A stretch of DNA of 64,000 nucleotides from Bacillus sp. FJAT-29814 (GCF_001510715.1 NZ_LMTJ01000003.1:329201-393200); one strand, 5' to 3'; counted from the first letter of the stretch, positions 8,505 to 18,186 are shown. The notes: a model not told the origin generated them from the letters alone. Translations and numbers: made by a program.

Positions 8505-9905
8505 ATGAATATTGGACATTTGGAAATGATGATTGGGGGCATTCAGGTTGATAAAATGCCAAGGGGCGATGTAAATGTGATCAACTATTCCCAATTATAC
8601 ATGCTTGGAAAAGGACCCCTAGGAGCCATTTTCCACTATCAAGACGGTATTGGTGTGATGGTCTTTGCAAATGAGGATGACTGCAACCATGTCTTTAATG
8701 CCCTCAAACCCGGAGAGGATACCAATTTGGTGCCAAAGGTTTATGCTAAAGGAAGGCATTATATTGCAATTGAAATCGTGAAAGGGGTGGATATGCAGGA
8801 ATATCTCAGAAACAGACCATCTTCAAACGTACTCTCAGAAAGATTAACATCTGTACTGGATGAACTGGTTACAAAAATCAGAGTTGAAAATAAAATCAAC
8901 GCTGATGTGGATGTCGTTAATGATTCAGGGCTTGAAATGATGGGCAAGGGTCGGCAAGGTGCCGTTTTCCGTTATTCGGATGGCATTTGTGTAAAGGTTT
9001 TCGGAAATGAAGAAGACTGTAAGCGCGAATATTACGCCTTGTCACTTGGCCAGCACACCAATTTGTTTCCCAAAGTTTACGCGAAAGGGACGCTATATAT
9101 TGCTATGGAGATTATCAAAGGGGTCGACTTGCGTGAATACCTACAATCTCAGCCATTAACTCCTGAACTTTCACGAAAATTAATTGAGATGCTGATAATC
9201 TTTAAAGAAATTGGCTTCGAGCGAATAGATCATCATAAACGACAGATTTACTTACAGCCTGATGGAAGTTTAAAGGTCATTGATGTTGCTAGAACCGTCT
9301 GGCGTGACCGGGTTTATCCTTATCCGCGCAAGCTCCTGATATCACTGGGTGAGGATAACAAAGCAGTGTTTATGTCACATGTTCGAGCAATGGCACCGCA
9401 GCTTTATGAGGAATGGCTGCACTACATCCGAATGGAAGAGCTGTCACGGAGAATTTATTCTGTACTGATTGAAACCTCTGACAAAAATAAAAAATTGAAA
9501 ATCAACAACCTCCTAACCACAGCTGACGATCAAAACTACGTTAATTTGCTAGCTGGTCTCATGCACAAGGTTTTTAAAGAGGAATGGGTAAAGACAATGC
9601 TGGCTCGCGGTAACGATCCTGAGGAAGTCATGGCAAAAATCGATAAGTTTTTGGAGAAACGCGGACAAGGGGAAAAAATCGACCTTGGATTTGGAAAATG
9701 GGAGGATTACAACTTAGCGCAGGATTTTTCGGCCGAAGAGAAGCGTGATAAAGAAAAAGACAAGGACAAAGAGCGCAGTAAAAAGAAGGGCTATTCCAGA
9801 AGGTATGAAGGTCATCGTGAACGTGACCGACATGGCCGGGACCGTCATCATGAAAAGGGAAAAGGAAAAGGCCATCATAAATATGATGGACACCGTAAGC
9901 ATTAA
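8505..9905 (+). CDS. Duplicated kinase-like protein with basic His/Lys-rich tail (spore-coat type)
   Basis: A 466-residue protein with two related segments: GKGPLGAIFHYQDGI (about residue 40) and GKGRQGAVFRYSDGICVKVF (about residue 145). Each resembles the glycine loop and beta-3 strand of a YrzF-like serine/threonine kinase. The first copy has VMVF where the second has VKVF, so it lacks the ATP-binding Lys. The second copy continues with EIIKGVDLREYL and IDHHKRQIYL...KVIDVART, a shortened catalytic loop. The last 70 residues are Lys/Asp/Glu then His/Gly/Lys-rich, like some spore-coat proteins. ATG with AAGGGAGG. Heads a run of genes for glycosylation. Whether it has kinase activity is unknown. 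Confidence 0.7.
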   Translation: MNIGHLEMMIGGIQVDKMPRGDVNVINYSQLYMLGKGPLGAIFHYQDGIGVMVFANEDDCNHVFNALKPGEDTNLVPKVYAKGRHYIAIEIVKGVDMQEYLRNRPSSNVLSERLTSVLDELVTKIRVENKINADVDVVNDSGLEMMGKGRQGAVFRYSDGICVKVFGNEEDCKREYYALSLGQHTNLFPKVYAKGTLYIAMEIIKGVDLREYLQSQPLTPELSRKLIEMLIIFKEIGFERIDHHKRQIYLQPDGSLKVIDVARTVWRDRVYPYPRKLLISLGEDNKAVFMSHVRAMAPQLYEEWLHYIRMEELSRRIYSVLIETSDKNKKLKINNLLTTADDQNYVNLLAGLMHKVFKEEWVKTMLARGNDPEEVMAKIDKFLEKRGQGEKIDLGFGKWEDYNLAQDFSAEEKRDKEKDKDKERSKKKGYSRRYEGHRERDRHGRDRHHEKGKGKGHHKYDGHRKH

Positions 9906-9952
9906 TCAATATTTTGGGAGGAGAAGTCAGCAAAAGAGAGGTGAAACAAACG

Positions 9953-11068
9953 ATGAAAATACTTGTCATCTGGCGTTTACTCACAGTTGGCGGGGTAAAT
10001 GCCGGTTGGCGCAACCGCTCCATTTATTTTAAAAAACACGGGATTGAAACGGAATTCCTATACACTACGGACCATGGCGGACTCCATATCATGCAGGATG
10101 TGGCAAAAGTTTACCTTACCAAAGATGGGCAGGAGATTATTAAAATCATTAAACGAAATAACTATGGCGCCATTATAGTTTGTGATACAGGCGCCGCTTA
10201 CAAATGGATCCGCAAAGCCCAATTTAAAGGTCCTGTATTGATTGAAGCCCGCACCCCTGAACTAATCAAGTTAATGCCCCATTTACAATCATTTCGTGGG
10301 ATCAAACCACAATTAATAGTCGTTCCCTCCCATTATCAAAAGCGACTCGTCTCGATTCTGACCGAGGATATTCACATCCAGGTCATCTACAATGGTGTCG
10401 ATACAGCTTTTTTCAGGGCGTTGGAAGAATCGGAAATTGATTACATTAGTTTGCCGGAATTGCCCAAGGGAAAGAAAGTCATTGGCTGGATCGGCCGGAC
10501 CGACAAACGAAAAAACTGGCCGATGCTGATTGAAGTGGCCAAAAAAATTAAAGAAGAGCGGGATGACGTTGAGATTTGGCTGATTGGCGGCGCACAGAGT
10601 GTCCAGCGTGAGGAATTTTCGGCAGCCAGGGAGCAGGAGCAGCTTACCGATGTGATTAAATGGTTCCCGGTTATACCGTACCAGCAAATGCCTCATGTCT
10701 ACGCAAAAATTCGGCAGTCCGGCGGATGTACCTTGGCAACGACCAAGTCTGAATCCTTTGGCAATACGTTTATTGAATCGATGATTTGTGGTGTTCCTGT
10801 GGTAGCATCCAATATCATGCCGATAAACGAATTGGTGGTAAATGGAAAGACCGGGCTTTTGTATCGCGGCCAGAATGTCGATGATGCGGTTGCAAAAATT
10901 TATGATGTTCTAGATAACGAGGGACTTCATCGTCAAATGTCCCTGGCTGCTATTAACCATGTAGAAAAAACATTTGCTATTGAAGTCGTTGCTGACCAAT
11001 ATGTTCAATTATTAAAAAAGATTATTGCTGGAAATAGCGAGGTCGGAAATCATGATAATGCCTATTAG
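9953..11068 (+). CDS. Glycosyltransferase, GT4-like (CotSA type)
   Basis: A 371-residue GT-B fold enzyme. The N-terminal half carries MKILVIWRLLTVGG and the C-terminal half has GWIGRTDKRKNW for donor binding plus the SESFGNTFIESMICGVPVVASN signature with its E-x7-E acidic pair. ATG 9953 follows GAGAGGTG. It lies between a spore-coat-like kinase homologue and a HipA-like gene, with a UDP-glucose-forming enzyme two genes on. I infer transfer of a sugar, perhaps glucose from UDP-glucose, to a spore or cell-surface acceptor. The acceptor is unknown. Confidence 0.82.
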   Translation: MKILVIWRLLTVGGVNAGWRNRSIYFKKHGIETEFLYTTDHGGLHIMQDVAKVYLTKDGQEIIKIIKRNNYGAIIVCDTGAAYKWIRKAQFKGPVLIEARTPELIKLMPHLQSFRGIKPQLIVVPSHYQKRLVSILTEDIHIQVIYNGVDTAFFRALEESEIDYISLPELPKGKKVIGWIGRTDKRKNWPMLIEVAKKIKEERDDVEIWLIGGAQSVQREEFSAAREQEQLTDVIKWFPVIPYQQMPHVYAKIRQSGGCTLATTKSESFGNTFIESMICGVPVVASNIMPINELVVNGKTGLLYRGQNVDDAVAKIYDVLDNEGLHRQMSLAAINHVEKTFAIEVVADQYVQLLKKIIAGNSEVGNHDNAY

Positions 11069-11837
11069 CTATCAACGGAAACTTGATGGTAAGTCTAATG
11101 CTCATTTAATCACGTTTGATGATGGCAAGGACTATGTGGTGAAATTTATGCAACCGGGATTTGAAAAATCATTGCCAAATGAATGGGTCGGCTATTGCTT
11201 GGGGCGGTATCTTGGTATTCCAATTCCTTTTGCGAGAATAATAGAAATCCCGCGCGATTTCTGTGAACAGGTGCCCGAGCTTGCCGAGATGAGTGAATCG
11301 AAATTTCAATTTGCTTCATTATATATTCCGGATTGTAAAAATGGTCATCAAGTTTCGATTATTCCACAAATCAAAAACCAGCAGTGTTTAGCGGGTATTA
11401 TTGTTTTTGATTACTGGCTCCAGAATCGCGATCGAACGCGCAAAAATATTCTTTTGCATGAAAAAGCGCCGAATGTTTACCAGCTTTGGGCAATTGACCA
11501 TGCGGAGGTTTTTGGCTCCTACAATTGGCATCAGAATGAGATTGAAAAACTTCCTGCAAGATTAATAAAAAGTGCTACCCATCAATTAATGGCGAGCTTT
11601 ATTAAGGACGAAAAGCAATTTTACGAGCAGTTGGAAATCGTCCAAACCATTCCTATTCTACTAATCGAGGAGATTGTGGGGTTAATCCCAGACGATTGGA
11701 ATGTAACGAAGGAAGAGAAAAAGGCGATGGTAACGGCGTTAGTAACCCGACGTCAAAAGGTGCTTCCAAACTTAATAGATAGATATATAAAGAGAAGATA
11801 TCGGCCACTTCATAAAAAAGGAAAGGAGAAAATTTGA
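11052..11837 (+). CDS. HipA-like kinase-fold protein
   Basis: A 261-residue protein with the minimal HipA/PI4K-like kinase layout: DGKDYVVKFMQPG (nucleotide-binding Lys), then NRDRTRKNILL (catalytic loop with Asp and Asn) and WAIDHAEVFG (metal-binding Asp). No HipB-like DNA-binding partner is present, so it is not an obvious toxin-antitoxin pair. It overlaps the glycosyltransferase end by 17 bp, and its stop codon overlaps the next start (TGATG), so it is translationally coupled on both sides. Probably phosphorylates or modifies a component of the same surface pathway. Confidence 0.75.
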   Translation: MIMPISYQRKLDGKSNAHLITFDDGKDYVVKFMQPGFEKSLPNEWVGYCLGRYLGIPIPFARIIEIPRDFCEQVPELAEMSESKFQFASLYIPDCKNGHQVSIIPQIKNQQCLAGIIVFDYWLQNRDRTRKNILLHEKAPNVYQLWAIDHAEVFGSYNWHQNEIEKLPARLIKSATHQLMASFIKDEKQFYEQLEIVQTIPILLIEEIVGLIPDDWNVTKEEKKAMVTALVTRRQKVLPNLIDRYIKRRYRPLHKKGKEKI

Positions 11838-12721
11838 TGAAAGTCCGAAAGGCCATTATTCCAGCCGCCGGCCTTGGTACTCGGTTTCTGCCTGCTACAA
11901 AAGCACAGCCGAAAGAAATGCTTCCAATCGTTGACAAACCAACCATACAATATATTGTTGAAGAAGCAGTTTCATCGGGGATTGAAGAAATCATCATGAT
12001 TTCTGGCAGGGGAAAAAGGGCGATTGAGGATCATTTTGATAAATCCTACGAGCTGGAAGATACACTATTGAAAAAGAATAAGTTGGCGGAATTGGCGGAG
12101 GTCCAGAAAATATCCAATATGGCAACGATGTATTATGTACGCCAAAAGGAGCCGTTAGGTTTGGGACATGCTATTCTTTGCGCGAAAAGTTTTATAGGAA
12201 ATGAGCCATTTGCGGTTTTACTTGGGGATGATATTGTCGTTTCTGAAACTCCATCTTTGAAACAGCTCATTGACGTTTATGAAAAAAAGAAAAACTCGGT
12301 GATCGCTGTTCAAAGTGTACCGGATATGGATGTTAACAAATATGGAATTGTAAAGCCGAAAGGGACAGCGGGTGAGGATCATCTTTATTATGTAGAATCC
12401 CTCGTGGAAAAGCCCACGATTGACGAAGCACCCTCCAATCTGGCGATTATGGGCCGTTATGTGTTGGCCCCGGAAATTTTTGAAATACTGGAAGGACTTC
12501 CGATGGGAACAGGGAATGAACTGCAGTTAACTGACGCCATCAATGAATTAAACAAAACTCAGGAAATAATCGCCTGTGATTTTAAGGGAACCCGCTATGA
12601 TATCGGCGACAAAATCGGATATATCAAAGCAACAATCGACATTGCCCTTGGGCGGGAAGATACCAAACAGGCTGTTATGGACTATTTACACGGATTATTG
12701 CTCGGGAAAGCGCAGGAATAG
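11837..12721 (+). CDS. galU/gtaB: UTP-glucose-1-phosphate uridylyltransferase
   Basis: Makes UDP-glucose from glucose-1-phosphate and UTP. The 294-residue protein has the nucleotidyltransferase motif IIPAAGLGTRFLPATKAQPKEMLP at the N-terminus, VEKP in the middle and GTRYDIGDKIGY near the C-terminus. Length matches Bacillus GtaB. ATG 11837 shares a base with the stop of the HipA-like gene, behind AAAGGAG. Position suggests it supplies the sugar donor to the upstream glycosyltransferase; a housekeeping copy may exist elsewhere. Confidence 0.94.
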   Translation: MKVRKAIIPAAGLGTRFLPATKAQPKEMLPIVDKPTIQYIVEEAVSSGIEEIIMISGRGKRAIEDHFDKSYELEDTLLKKNKLAELAEVQKISNMATMYYVRQKEPLGLGHAILCAKSFIGNEPFAVLLGDDIVVSETPSLKQLIDVYEKKKNSVIAVQSVPDMDVNKYGIVKPKGTAGEDHLYYVESLVEKPTIDEAPSNLAIMGRYVLAPEIFEILEGLPMGTGNELQLTDAINELNKTQEIIACDFKGTRYDIGDKIGYIKATIDIALGREDTKQAVMDYLHGLLLGKAQE

Positions 12722-12778
12722 ACATTTCTCGAGAGGGTTTGTCGAAGGTGGGCGATGTTTGAGAAGGCTCGAGCAGGT

Positions 12779-12804
12779 CATTATATCACCAGTTTGATAT
12801 AATG
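12779..12804 (+). promoter_or_regulatory. Promoter with overlapping perfect palindrome
   Basis: CATTATATCA (12779-12788) and TGATATAATG (12795-12804) form a perfect 10-bp inverted repeat with 6-bp spacer. The right arm contains the -10 hexamer TATAAT (12799-12804) of the glutaredoxin-like gene. This placement is typical for a repressor operator, but no regulator is identified. Confidence 0.5.
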
Positions 12805-12834
12805 AAAAAAACAAATAATACTGGGAGAGGCGCA

Positions 12835-13080
12835 ATGAGCAAACATATAATTGTTTATACCACCAACGACTGTATCGAATGTACAATGGTCAAGAAAGTT
12901 CTTGCTGAAGAAGGGGTCTCCTTTGAGACACGGAACATATTAGAAAATCTTGAATATCAACGGGAAGTGGAGAAGTACGGTTTTCTCGGAGTCCCGGTTA
13001 CGGTTTTCGAAGGTCGTGTAGTGAAGGGCTTTACGAATGAACTGAAGGAACTAATTGAAATGGCGAAAGCAAATAACTAG
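12835..13080 (+). CDS. Glutaredoxin-family protein
   Basis: An 81-residue thioredoxin-fold protein. It has the redox motif Cys13-Ile-Glu-Cys16 after the first beta strand (IIVYTTNDCIEC) and the cis-Pro segment GVPVTVF. This matches NrdH/YtnI-like small glutaredoxins of Firmicutes. ATG start behind GGGAGAGG. It stands alone between the palindromic promoter and a strong terminator. Substrates unknown. Confidence 0.88.
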   Translation: MSKHIIVYTTNDCIECTMVKKVLAEEGVSFETRNILENLEYQREVEKYGFLGVPVTVFEGRVVKGFTNELKELIEMAKANN

Positions 13081-13090
13081 TAGCAATGTG

Positions 13091-13130
13091 AAAATGGTGT
13101 AAAACAATGTGGTTTTACGCCATTTTTATT
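13091..13130 (+). terminator. Terminator after glutaredoxin gene
   Basis: Stem AAAATGGTGTAAAAC pairs with GTTTTACGCCATTTTT (one G-T mismatch), followed by T-rich sequence. Confidence 0.88.
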
Positions 13131-13210
13131 TAATTGAAGGGAATTTTGAATCTTTAAAGAATTTATACCTTATAGAGGAAAATCAAATTTGGAAGGGGGC
13201 ATTCGGAATA

Positions 13211-13957
13211 ATGAATTCAAAAGGAACCTTATCTAAGTCCGGAGTTTTTGTCTACGAGAGTTATAAGGATAATATCATCATAGACAAGTATAATCGTGTC
13301 TTTAGTAAAATGAGGGGTTCTAAGCTTGAGGCCATTCGGAGCATTAATAGTGAGGATTCGATGACCTGGAACGCTTTTCGGACACTGCAAAAAATTGATC
13401 CGGAGATTTGGCTCCCATTATTGTTTCAGCAGACGTTCCAGGAACAACGTTGTGATCTTGTTGAAAATATGAAAATATCACTGTGGAAAAGGCTAAGTCC
13501 GCCTGTGGGATGGGGATTGCGCGAGGGGGATTCCGAAATCGATGTCATGCTGGAAAATGACCATTTTGTTTGGATCATCGAAGTGAAATATAAGAGTGAT
13601 GTCAGCATGGGGACCACCCATGATAAAACGAGAAACCAAATTCTCCGGAATATTGACCTAGGAACCGATTATTCCGGCGATAAGGATTTCTATTTTTCAC
13701 TGTTAATCCTGGATGAAAAACACTCCCCAAAAGGAATCGGAATAATTGAAAAGTATGGAAATACCGGAGAGTCGGTGGCGGAAGAACTCCCACACCGGGG
13801 CGGGCAATTACGGAACCTGAAGAAGATCTCGTTATTGAAATGGCAGGAGTTAAGGGATCTTTTCGGTTATTGCGAAGAGAACGCCCTATACGAAGACGAG
13901 CAGCTGCTGTCAAGGCTTGCTAAAAATGATTTGGAGCGTAGGATCATAGGGCGGTAA
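13211..13957 (+). CDS. PD-(D/E)XK nuclease-like protein
   Basis: A 248-residue protein (ATG 13211 behind GGAAGGGGG; the frame is open further upstream). Residues 104-130 contain REGDSEIDVML followed by VWIIEVKYK, giving Asp111, Glu124 and Lys126. This is the usual catalytic layout of restriction-endonuclease-fold proteins. The segment SEDSMTWNAFRTL near residue 50 is also typical of one such uncharacterised group. No methyltransferase, helicase or other defence gene is beside it. It could be a solitary nuclease or a DNA-repair protein; specificity cannot be told. Confidence 0.6.
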   Translation: MNSKGTLSKSGVFVYESYKDNIIIDKYNRVFSKMRGSKLEAIRSINSEDSMTWNAFRTLQKIDPEIWLPLLFQQTFQEQRCDLVENMKISLWKRLSPPVGWGLREGDSEIDVMLENDHFVWIIEVKYKSDVSMGTTHDKTRNQILRNIDLGTDYSGDKDFYFSLLILDEKHSPKGIGIIEKYGNTGESVAEELPHRGGQLRNLKKISLLKWQELRDLFGYCEENALYEDEQLLSRLAKNDLERRIIGR

Positions 13958-14062
13958 TTCACTTTGGATTTTTTTAACTCAAACACGGGGGAGTTTATGG
14001 GTATATCGTCCTTAGAATTAGCATAAACATGGCTATGTCTATTATAACGGGGGAGGAAGAAT

Positions 14063-15037
14063 ATGCGCGTAAAATTGGTTCGTAATGTTGTGTTGACAAG
14101 TGCATTATTGATTTCGGGTATCTTTTCAACTTCGGCAGCAAAGGTGGAGGCACAAAAACCGGTTGTCGGGACAGAGGCCTACCAGCATGTTTATCATTTA
14201 ACCGAAAACATTGGATCAAGGGTTGCCGGATCTGTAAACGAAGGAAAGGCTGGAGATTATATTTTTAATGAACTAGAAAAGCTTGGCTATCAACCTAGCA
14301 AACAAGATTTTACATACACCAGAGCAGGCAGGACAATTAGTTCAGCCAATATTGTTGGAATCAAGGAGAGCCGTTCCAATAAATATAAAGACAACCCGCA
14401 AGTTATTATTGGGGCCCATTATGATTCCGTAAGCCTTGGCAAAGGGGCGGATGACAACGCCTCGAGTGTAGGGGTTATACTAGAAACTGCAAAAGCTATT
14501 CAAAAAAGAAATCTTCATTATGATATCAAGTTTGTGTTTTTTGGTGCTGAAGAGGCAGGATTACGAGGTTCAAATTATTATGTTTCGCAAATGTCCCAAG
14601 AAGAAAAGGATAGAACCATTGTTATGATCAACCTCGATAGCTTGCTTGCCGGTGACAAAATCTATGTATATGGCAGCCCTGGTGAAGATGGCTGGATTCG
14701 TGACCTAGCCCTCGATATTGCCAAAAAGAAAGATATCCCGCTGGAAACCAATCCAGGAATCAACCCAGAATATCCGAAGGGAACAACCGGAGATTGGAGC
14801 GATCATGCCCCATTCCAGAGAGCTGGCATTCCTATCGGCTATCTTGAAGCAACAAACTGGGAGCTTGGCGACTTAGATGGATATACACAAACCGTCAAAC
14901 ACGGCGGGGTTTGGCATACGAAAAATGACAACCTAGAATTCCTTGAAAGGGAGTTCCCGGGCAGGGTGCAGGAACATCTTCAGCACTTTACGGAGATATT
15001 AACACAATTATTGTTGGATATGAAAAAAGTTCAATAA
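14063..15037 (+). CDS. Secreted M28-family aminopeptidase
   Basis: A 324-residue zinc peptidase with an N-terminal signal peptide (basic start, hydrophobic 8-25, Ala-rich cleavage region near 26-30). The two-zinc site is readable: His119 (GAHYDS), Asp131 (ADDNAS), catalytic Glu163/Glu164 (GAEEAGLRGS), Asp192 (INLDS) and His285 (VWHTKND). Exported, probably releasing N-terminal amino acids from extracellular peptides. ATG behind a GGGGGAGG site. Monocistronic by position. Confidence 0.92.
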   Translation: MRVKLVRNVVLTSALLISGIFSTSAAKVEAQKPVVGTEAYQHVYHLTENIGSRVAGSVNEGKAGDYIFNELEKLGYQPSKQDFTYTRAGRTISSANIVGIKESRSNKYKDNPQVIIGAHYDSVSLGKGADDNASSVGVILETAKAIQKRNLHYDIKFVFFGAEEAGLRGSNYYVSQMSQEEKDRTIVMINLDSLLAGDKIYVYGSPGEDGWIRDLALDIAKKKDIPLETNPGINPEYPKGTTGDWSDHAPFQRAGIPIGYLEATNWELGDLDGYTQTVKHGGVWHTKNDNLEFLEREFPGRVQEHLQHFTEILTQLLLDMKKVQ

Positions 15038-15149
15038 AACATTGGGGACTTTTTCCTATTTTAAGGTGATTCACCCTTATTATGGGCAATTCCCTTTACA
15101 TTTGAAGGTTAAAAGATTAATCTGTACTTAAATTCATAGTTTGTAAAAC

Positions 15150-15245
15150 TACTAGGGGTGCCCTGTTAGCGGGCTGAGAGAAAACGGCAACGTTTTTAAC
15201 CCTTCGGACCTGATCTGGGTAATACCAGCGTAGGAAAGTAGAGTA
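15150..15245 (+). promoter_or_regulatory. TPP riboswitch (THI element)
   Basis: The conserved core is present: GGGGTGCCC, GGCTGAGAG, ACCCTT, ACCTGATCTGGGTAATACCAG and CGTAGGAAAGT. In other bacteria it binds thiamine pyrophosphate and shuts off downstream genes. A terminator follows at once (15276-15309) and then thiMDEW, so control is most likely by premature termination. Confidence 0.96.
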
Positions 15246-15275
15246 TCTATCATGACGGTTTCTCACTCTTACTAA

Positions 15276-15309
15276 GCCAGGTCCAATTATGGATCTGGTT
15301 TTTTTATTT
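15276..15309 (+). terminator. Riboswitch-controlled terminator
   Basis: CCAGGTCC pairs with GGATCTGG (one G-T pair) around AATTAT, followed by a T run. It sits between the TPP aptamer and thiM, and is the expected expression platform. Confidence 0.85.
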
Positions 15310-15331
15310 TTTCAAAAAAGGGGAGAGCAAA

Positions 15332-16153
15332 TTGGAAAAAAACAGAGTTTATGAGATCTTGCAAAAGGTGAGGGAGGAAAATCCGCTTGTCCACAACATC
15401 ACCAATGTGGTTGTGACCAATTTTACCGCAAACGGCCTTTTGGCACTGGGAGCTTCACCAGTCATGGCCTATGCGGCAGAAGAAGTGGCGGAAATGGCAC
15501 AGCTTGCCAGTTCATTAGTCTTGAATATTGGAACACTAAACACCCAAACGGTGGAGTCGATGCTGCTTGCCGGAAAGGCGGCCAATGAAAAAGCTGTCCC
15601 GGTGATCTTTGACCCGGTCGGGGCAGGTGCTACCCGGTTTCGGACTGAAACGGCCAAGAAAATCATGAACAAGGTCAAGGTTGAAATTATTAGAGGCAAT
15701 GCCGCTGAGATTGCCAATGTGGTGGGTGAAAAGTGGGAGATAAAAGGTGTTGATGCAGGCGAAGCGCAGGGGAATATTTTCGAACTCGCGGAAACAGCCG
15801 CAAAGAAACTAAATTGCATTGTAGTGATTACGGGTAAGGAAGATGTGATTACTGACGGCGAAACGATCTATCTTGTTGGCAACGGACACCCGCTGTTAAC
15901 GAAGGTGACTGGTGCAGGCTGCCTGCTTACATCGGTTATTGGGGCATTTGCGGGAGTCGAAAAAGATTTACTTGCATCGGCTGTCGCGGCGCTGACATTT
16001 TACGGGATAGCGGCGGAAAAGGCTGCGGAAATCACAGCTGAATGCGGACCCGGCAGCTTTCAGATCGAATTTGTGAATCAACTATCACAAATCTCCCAGG
16101 AAGATATTAATCTCAAAGCCTCATTTAAAAAATTGACTGGAGCTGAAATGTAA
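15332..16153 (+). CDS. thiM: Hydroxyethylthiazole kinase
   Basis: Phosphorylates 4-methyl-5-(2-hydroxyethyl)thiazole in thiamine salvage. The 273-residue ribokinase-like protein has [28 protein letters not shown] at the start, the [16 protein letters not shown] segment and the catalytic [11 protein letters not shown] motif. Start is TTG behind AAGGGGAGAG. First gene after the TPP riboswitch; thiD starts one base after its stop. Confidence 0.95.
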   Translation: MEKNRVYEILQKVREENPLVHNITNVVVTNFTANGLLALGASPVMAYAAEEVAEMAQLASSLVLNIGTLNTQTVESMLLAGKAANEKAVPVIFDPVGAGATRFRTETAKKIMNKVKVEIIRGNAAEIANVVGEKWEIKGVDAGEAQGNIFELAETAAKKLNCIVVITGKEDVITDGETIYLVGNGHPLLTKVTGAGCLLTSVIGAFAGVEKDLLASAVAALTFYGIAAEKAAEITAECGPGSFQIEFVNQLSQISQEDINLKASFKKLTGAEM

Positions 16154-16154
16154 A

Positions 16155-16967
16155 ATGAAAAAAGCGCTAACAATTGCTGGTTCGGACAGCGGCGGTGGAG
16201 CAGGAATCCAAGCCGATCTCAAGACTTTTCAAGAGCTCGAAGTGTACGGGATGTCGGCATTGACTGCCGTAACCGCCCAAAATACATTAGGGGTCCATGG
16301 GGTTTACCCAATGACGGCGGAGGCAGTGGATAACCAAATGAAAGCAATTGGGGAGGATATCGGCACAGATGCAGTAAAAACCGGGATGCTGTTTAATGCA
16401 GAGATTATTGAGATTGTTGCTGAAAATCTCAAAAAGTTCCAATGGCCAAACGTAGTCGTGGACCCGGTGATGATTGCAAAAGGGGGTGCGTCCCTTCTGC
16501 AGCAGGAAGCAATTATAACGATGAAAAAGTACCTGCTGCCCCTCGCTAAAATCGTTACACCGAATATTCCTGAGGCAGAGGTGCTTACGGAAATGACGAT
16601 TTTAACTGCAGAGGATAAACGTGAAGCCGCGAAACGTCTTTATGAATTTGGTGTTAAAAATATTGTGATTAAAGGCGGTCATGAGGAAAATCAGTCAGAC
16701 TCGATTGATTTATTGTTTGATGGCAACGAGTTTTATAGTATTACCAGCAAGCGGATACATACAAAAAATACCCACGGGACCGGCTGTACTTTTTCAGCGG
16801 CGGTCACGGCAGAACTGGCTAATGGATCTTCTGTCAATGAAGCTATTAAGCTTGCAAAGGAATTTATTCAGGCAGCAATTGAAGATGGGATTGTGATCGG
16901 ACATGGTCATGGCCCCACCAACCATTGGGCGTATCAAAAAAGAAAAATCGAGTTGGTGGAATCATGA
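16155..16967 (+). CDS. thiD: Hydroxymethylpyrimidine/phosphomethylpyrimidine kinase
   Basis: Phosphorylates HMP and HMP-phosphate to HMP-PP for thiamine synthesis. The 270-residue ribokinase-fold protein carries [20 protein letters not shown] at the N-terminus, DPVMIAKGG in the middle and the anion-hole motif [11 protein letters not shown] near the C-terminus. Translationally coupled to thiM and overlapping thiE by 4 bp (ATGA). Confidence 0.95.
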   Translation: MKKALTIAGSDSGGGAGIQADLKTFQELEVYGMSALTAVTAQNTLGVHGVYPMTAEAVDNQMKAIGEDIGTDAVKTGMLFNAEIIEIVAENLKKFQWPNVVVDPVMIAKGGASLLQQEAIITMKKYLLPLAKIVTPNIPEAEVLTEMTILTAEDKREAAKRLYEFGVKNIVIKGGHEENQSDSIDLLFDGNEFYSITSKRIHTKNTHGTGCTFSAAVTAELANGSSVNEAIKLAKEFIQAAIEDGIVIGHGHGPTNHWAYQKRKIELVES

Positions 16968-17626
16968 ATCGGCTGCGGGATGCATTGAAGGTATATTTTA
17001 TTATGGGAAGCACCAATTGTCTTAAGGACCCGCGTGAAGTGTTATCTGAAGCGATTGAGGGAGGGATTACACTGTTTCAATTTAGGGAAAAGGGTGCAGG
17101 TGCATTGGAAGGTGAGGGAAAAATTCAGTTGGCCAAGGCGTTGCAAAAACTGTGCCGGGAACATGGAATCCCGTTCATCGTCAATGATGATATTGACCTT
17201 GCACTTGCGGTAGATGCGGACGGCGTTCATATTGGCCAAGAGGATGATTCTGTTGAAAATGTAAGGGAAAGAATAGGAGGAAGAATCCTTGGTGTTTCCG
17301 TTCATTCAAAAGAAGAGGCGCTTGCAGCCATTAAGGGCGGAGCCGATTATTTTGGAATTGGGCCCGTGTTTCCAACCAATACTAAATTGGATGCAAAGGC
17401 TGTTCAGGGAACGAAGTTGATTCGGGAATTGCGGGAAGCGGGATTTACCGTCCCGATTGTGGGGATTGGTGGAATCACGCCGGAAAACGCTGCATTGGTA
17501 GTGGCAGCAGGTGCTGACGGGGTTTCTGTCATCACCGCCATCAGCCATGCCAAATCGCCGTTGGAGGCTGCAAGAGCGTTATATAAGAGCGTGAAGGAGG
17601 TAGAAGTCAGTGAAAAAAACGCATAA
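16964..17626 (+). CDS. thiE: Thiamine-phosphate synthase
   Basis: Joins HMP-PP and thiazole phosphate to thiamine phosphate. The TIM-barrel protein of 220 residues shows [46 protein letters not shown] and [10 protein letters not shown], all family signatures. ATG 16964 overlaps the thiD stop; the open frame further upstream is not used by a good ribosome site. It overlaps thiW by 17 bp. Confidence 0.95.
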   Translation: MNRLRDALKVYFIMGSTNCLKDPREVLSEAIEGGITLFQFREKGAGALEGEGKIQLAKALQKLCREHGIPFIVNDDIDLALAVDADGVHIGQEDDSVENVRERIGGRILGVSVHSKEEALAAIKGGADYFGIGPVFPTNTKLDAKAVQGTKLIRELREAGFTVPIVGIGGITPENAALVVAAGADGVSVITAISHAKSPLEAARALYKSVKEVEVSEKNA

Positions 17627-18107
17627 AATGACATTGACGGCGATGATAATCGCAATTGGCACCCTGTCCAGTAATCTAGTCGTAATTCCAATCGGTTTTA
17701 CCAAGGTGTTTCCAATGCAGCATTTTCTGAATGTGTTATCCGCAGTCCTTTTGGGTCCTTATTACGCGGTGGCCCAAGCGTTTTGTGTCTCCATGCTGCG
17801 CAACCTGATGGGCACAGGTTCTATTTTTGCCTTTCCGGGAAGTATGGTCGGTGCATTTCTGGCAGCGATGTTATTTGTAAAGTTTCGAAAAGTTCAATTT
17901 GCTTTTTTGGGAGAAGTAATCGGTACCGGTATTCTTGGGTCCTTGCTCTCATATCCGATTGCAACACTTATCCTTGGGCAAGAAGCAACTCTATTTGGGT
18001 TTATTCCACTTTTTATCTTTAGCTCAATTGCCGGAGCACTTCTAGGGTTTGTCATCCTAACTGTATTCATGCGAAAGAAAGTCATACCCATGAATATGAA
18101 TATATGA
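17610..18107 (+). CDS. thiW: ECF transporter S component, thiazole-type
   Basis: A 165-residue hydrophobic protein with about five or six membrane helices. It resembles ThiW, the substrate-binding S subunit of an energy-coupling-factor transporter for a thiazole precursor. The GTG start has AAGGAGG at ideal spacing. Placement after thiM, the thiazole salvage kinase, under a TPP riboswitch supports thiazole uptake. The shared ATPase/T subunits are not here, as is usual for group II ECF systems. Confidence 0.85.
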   Translation: MKKTHKMTLTAMIIAIGTLSSNLVVIPIGFTKVFPMQHFLNVLSAVLLGPYYAVAQAFCVSMLRNLMGTGSIFAFPGSMVGAFLAAMLFVKFRKVQFAFLGEVIGTGILGSLLSYPIATLILGQEATLFGFIPLFIFSSIAGALLGFVILTVFMRKKVIPMNMNI

Positions 18108-18186
18108 AGCTGCTTCGAGAGTAGTATATTGCTAGCAATAAGATATCAATATTATAGCAAGCGCTATTCATTAATTTATCATGGCC

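Noticed and set aside
11052..11837. HipA toxin of a toxin-antitoxin system
   Set aside because: No HipB-like gene precedes it, and it is tightly coupled to a glycosyltransferase and UDP-glucose synthase.
13211..13957. Restriction-modification or other defence system
   Set aside because: The PD-(D/E)XK-like protein is alone, with no methyltransferase, helicase or known defence partner next to it.
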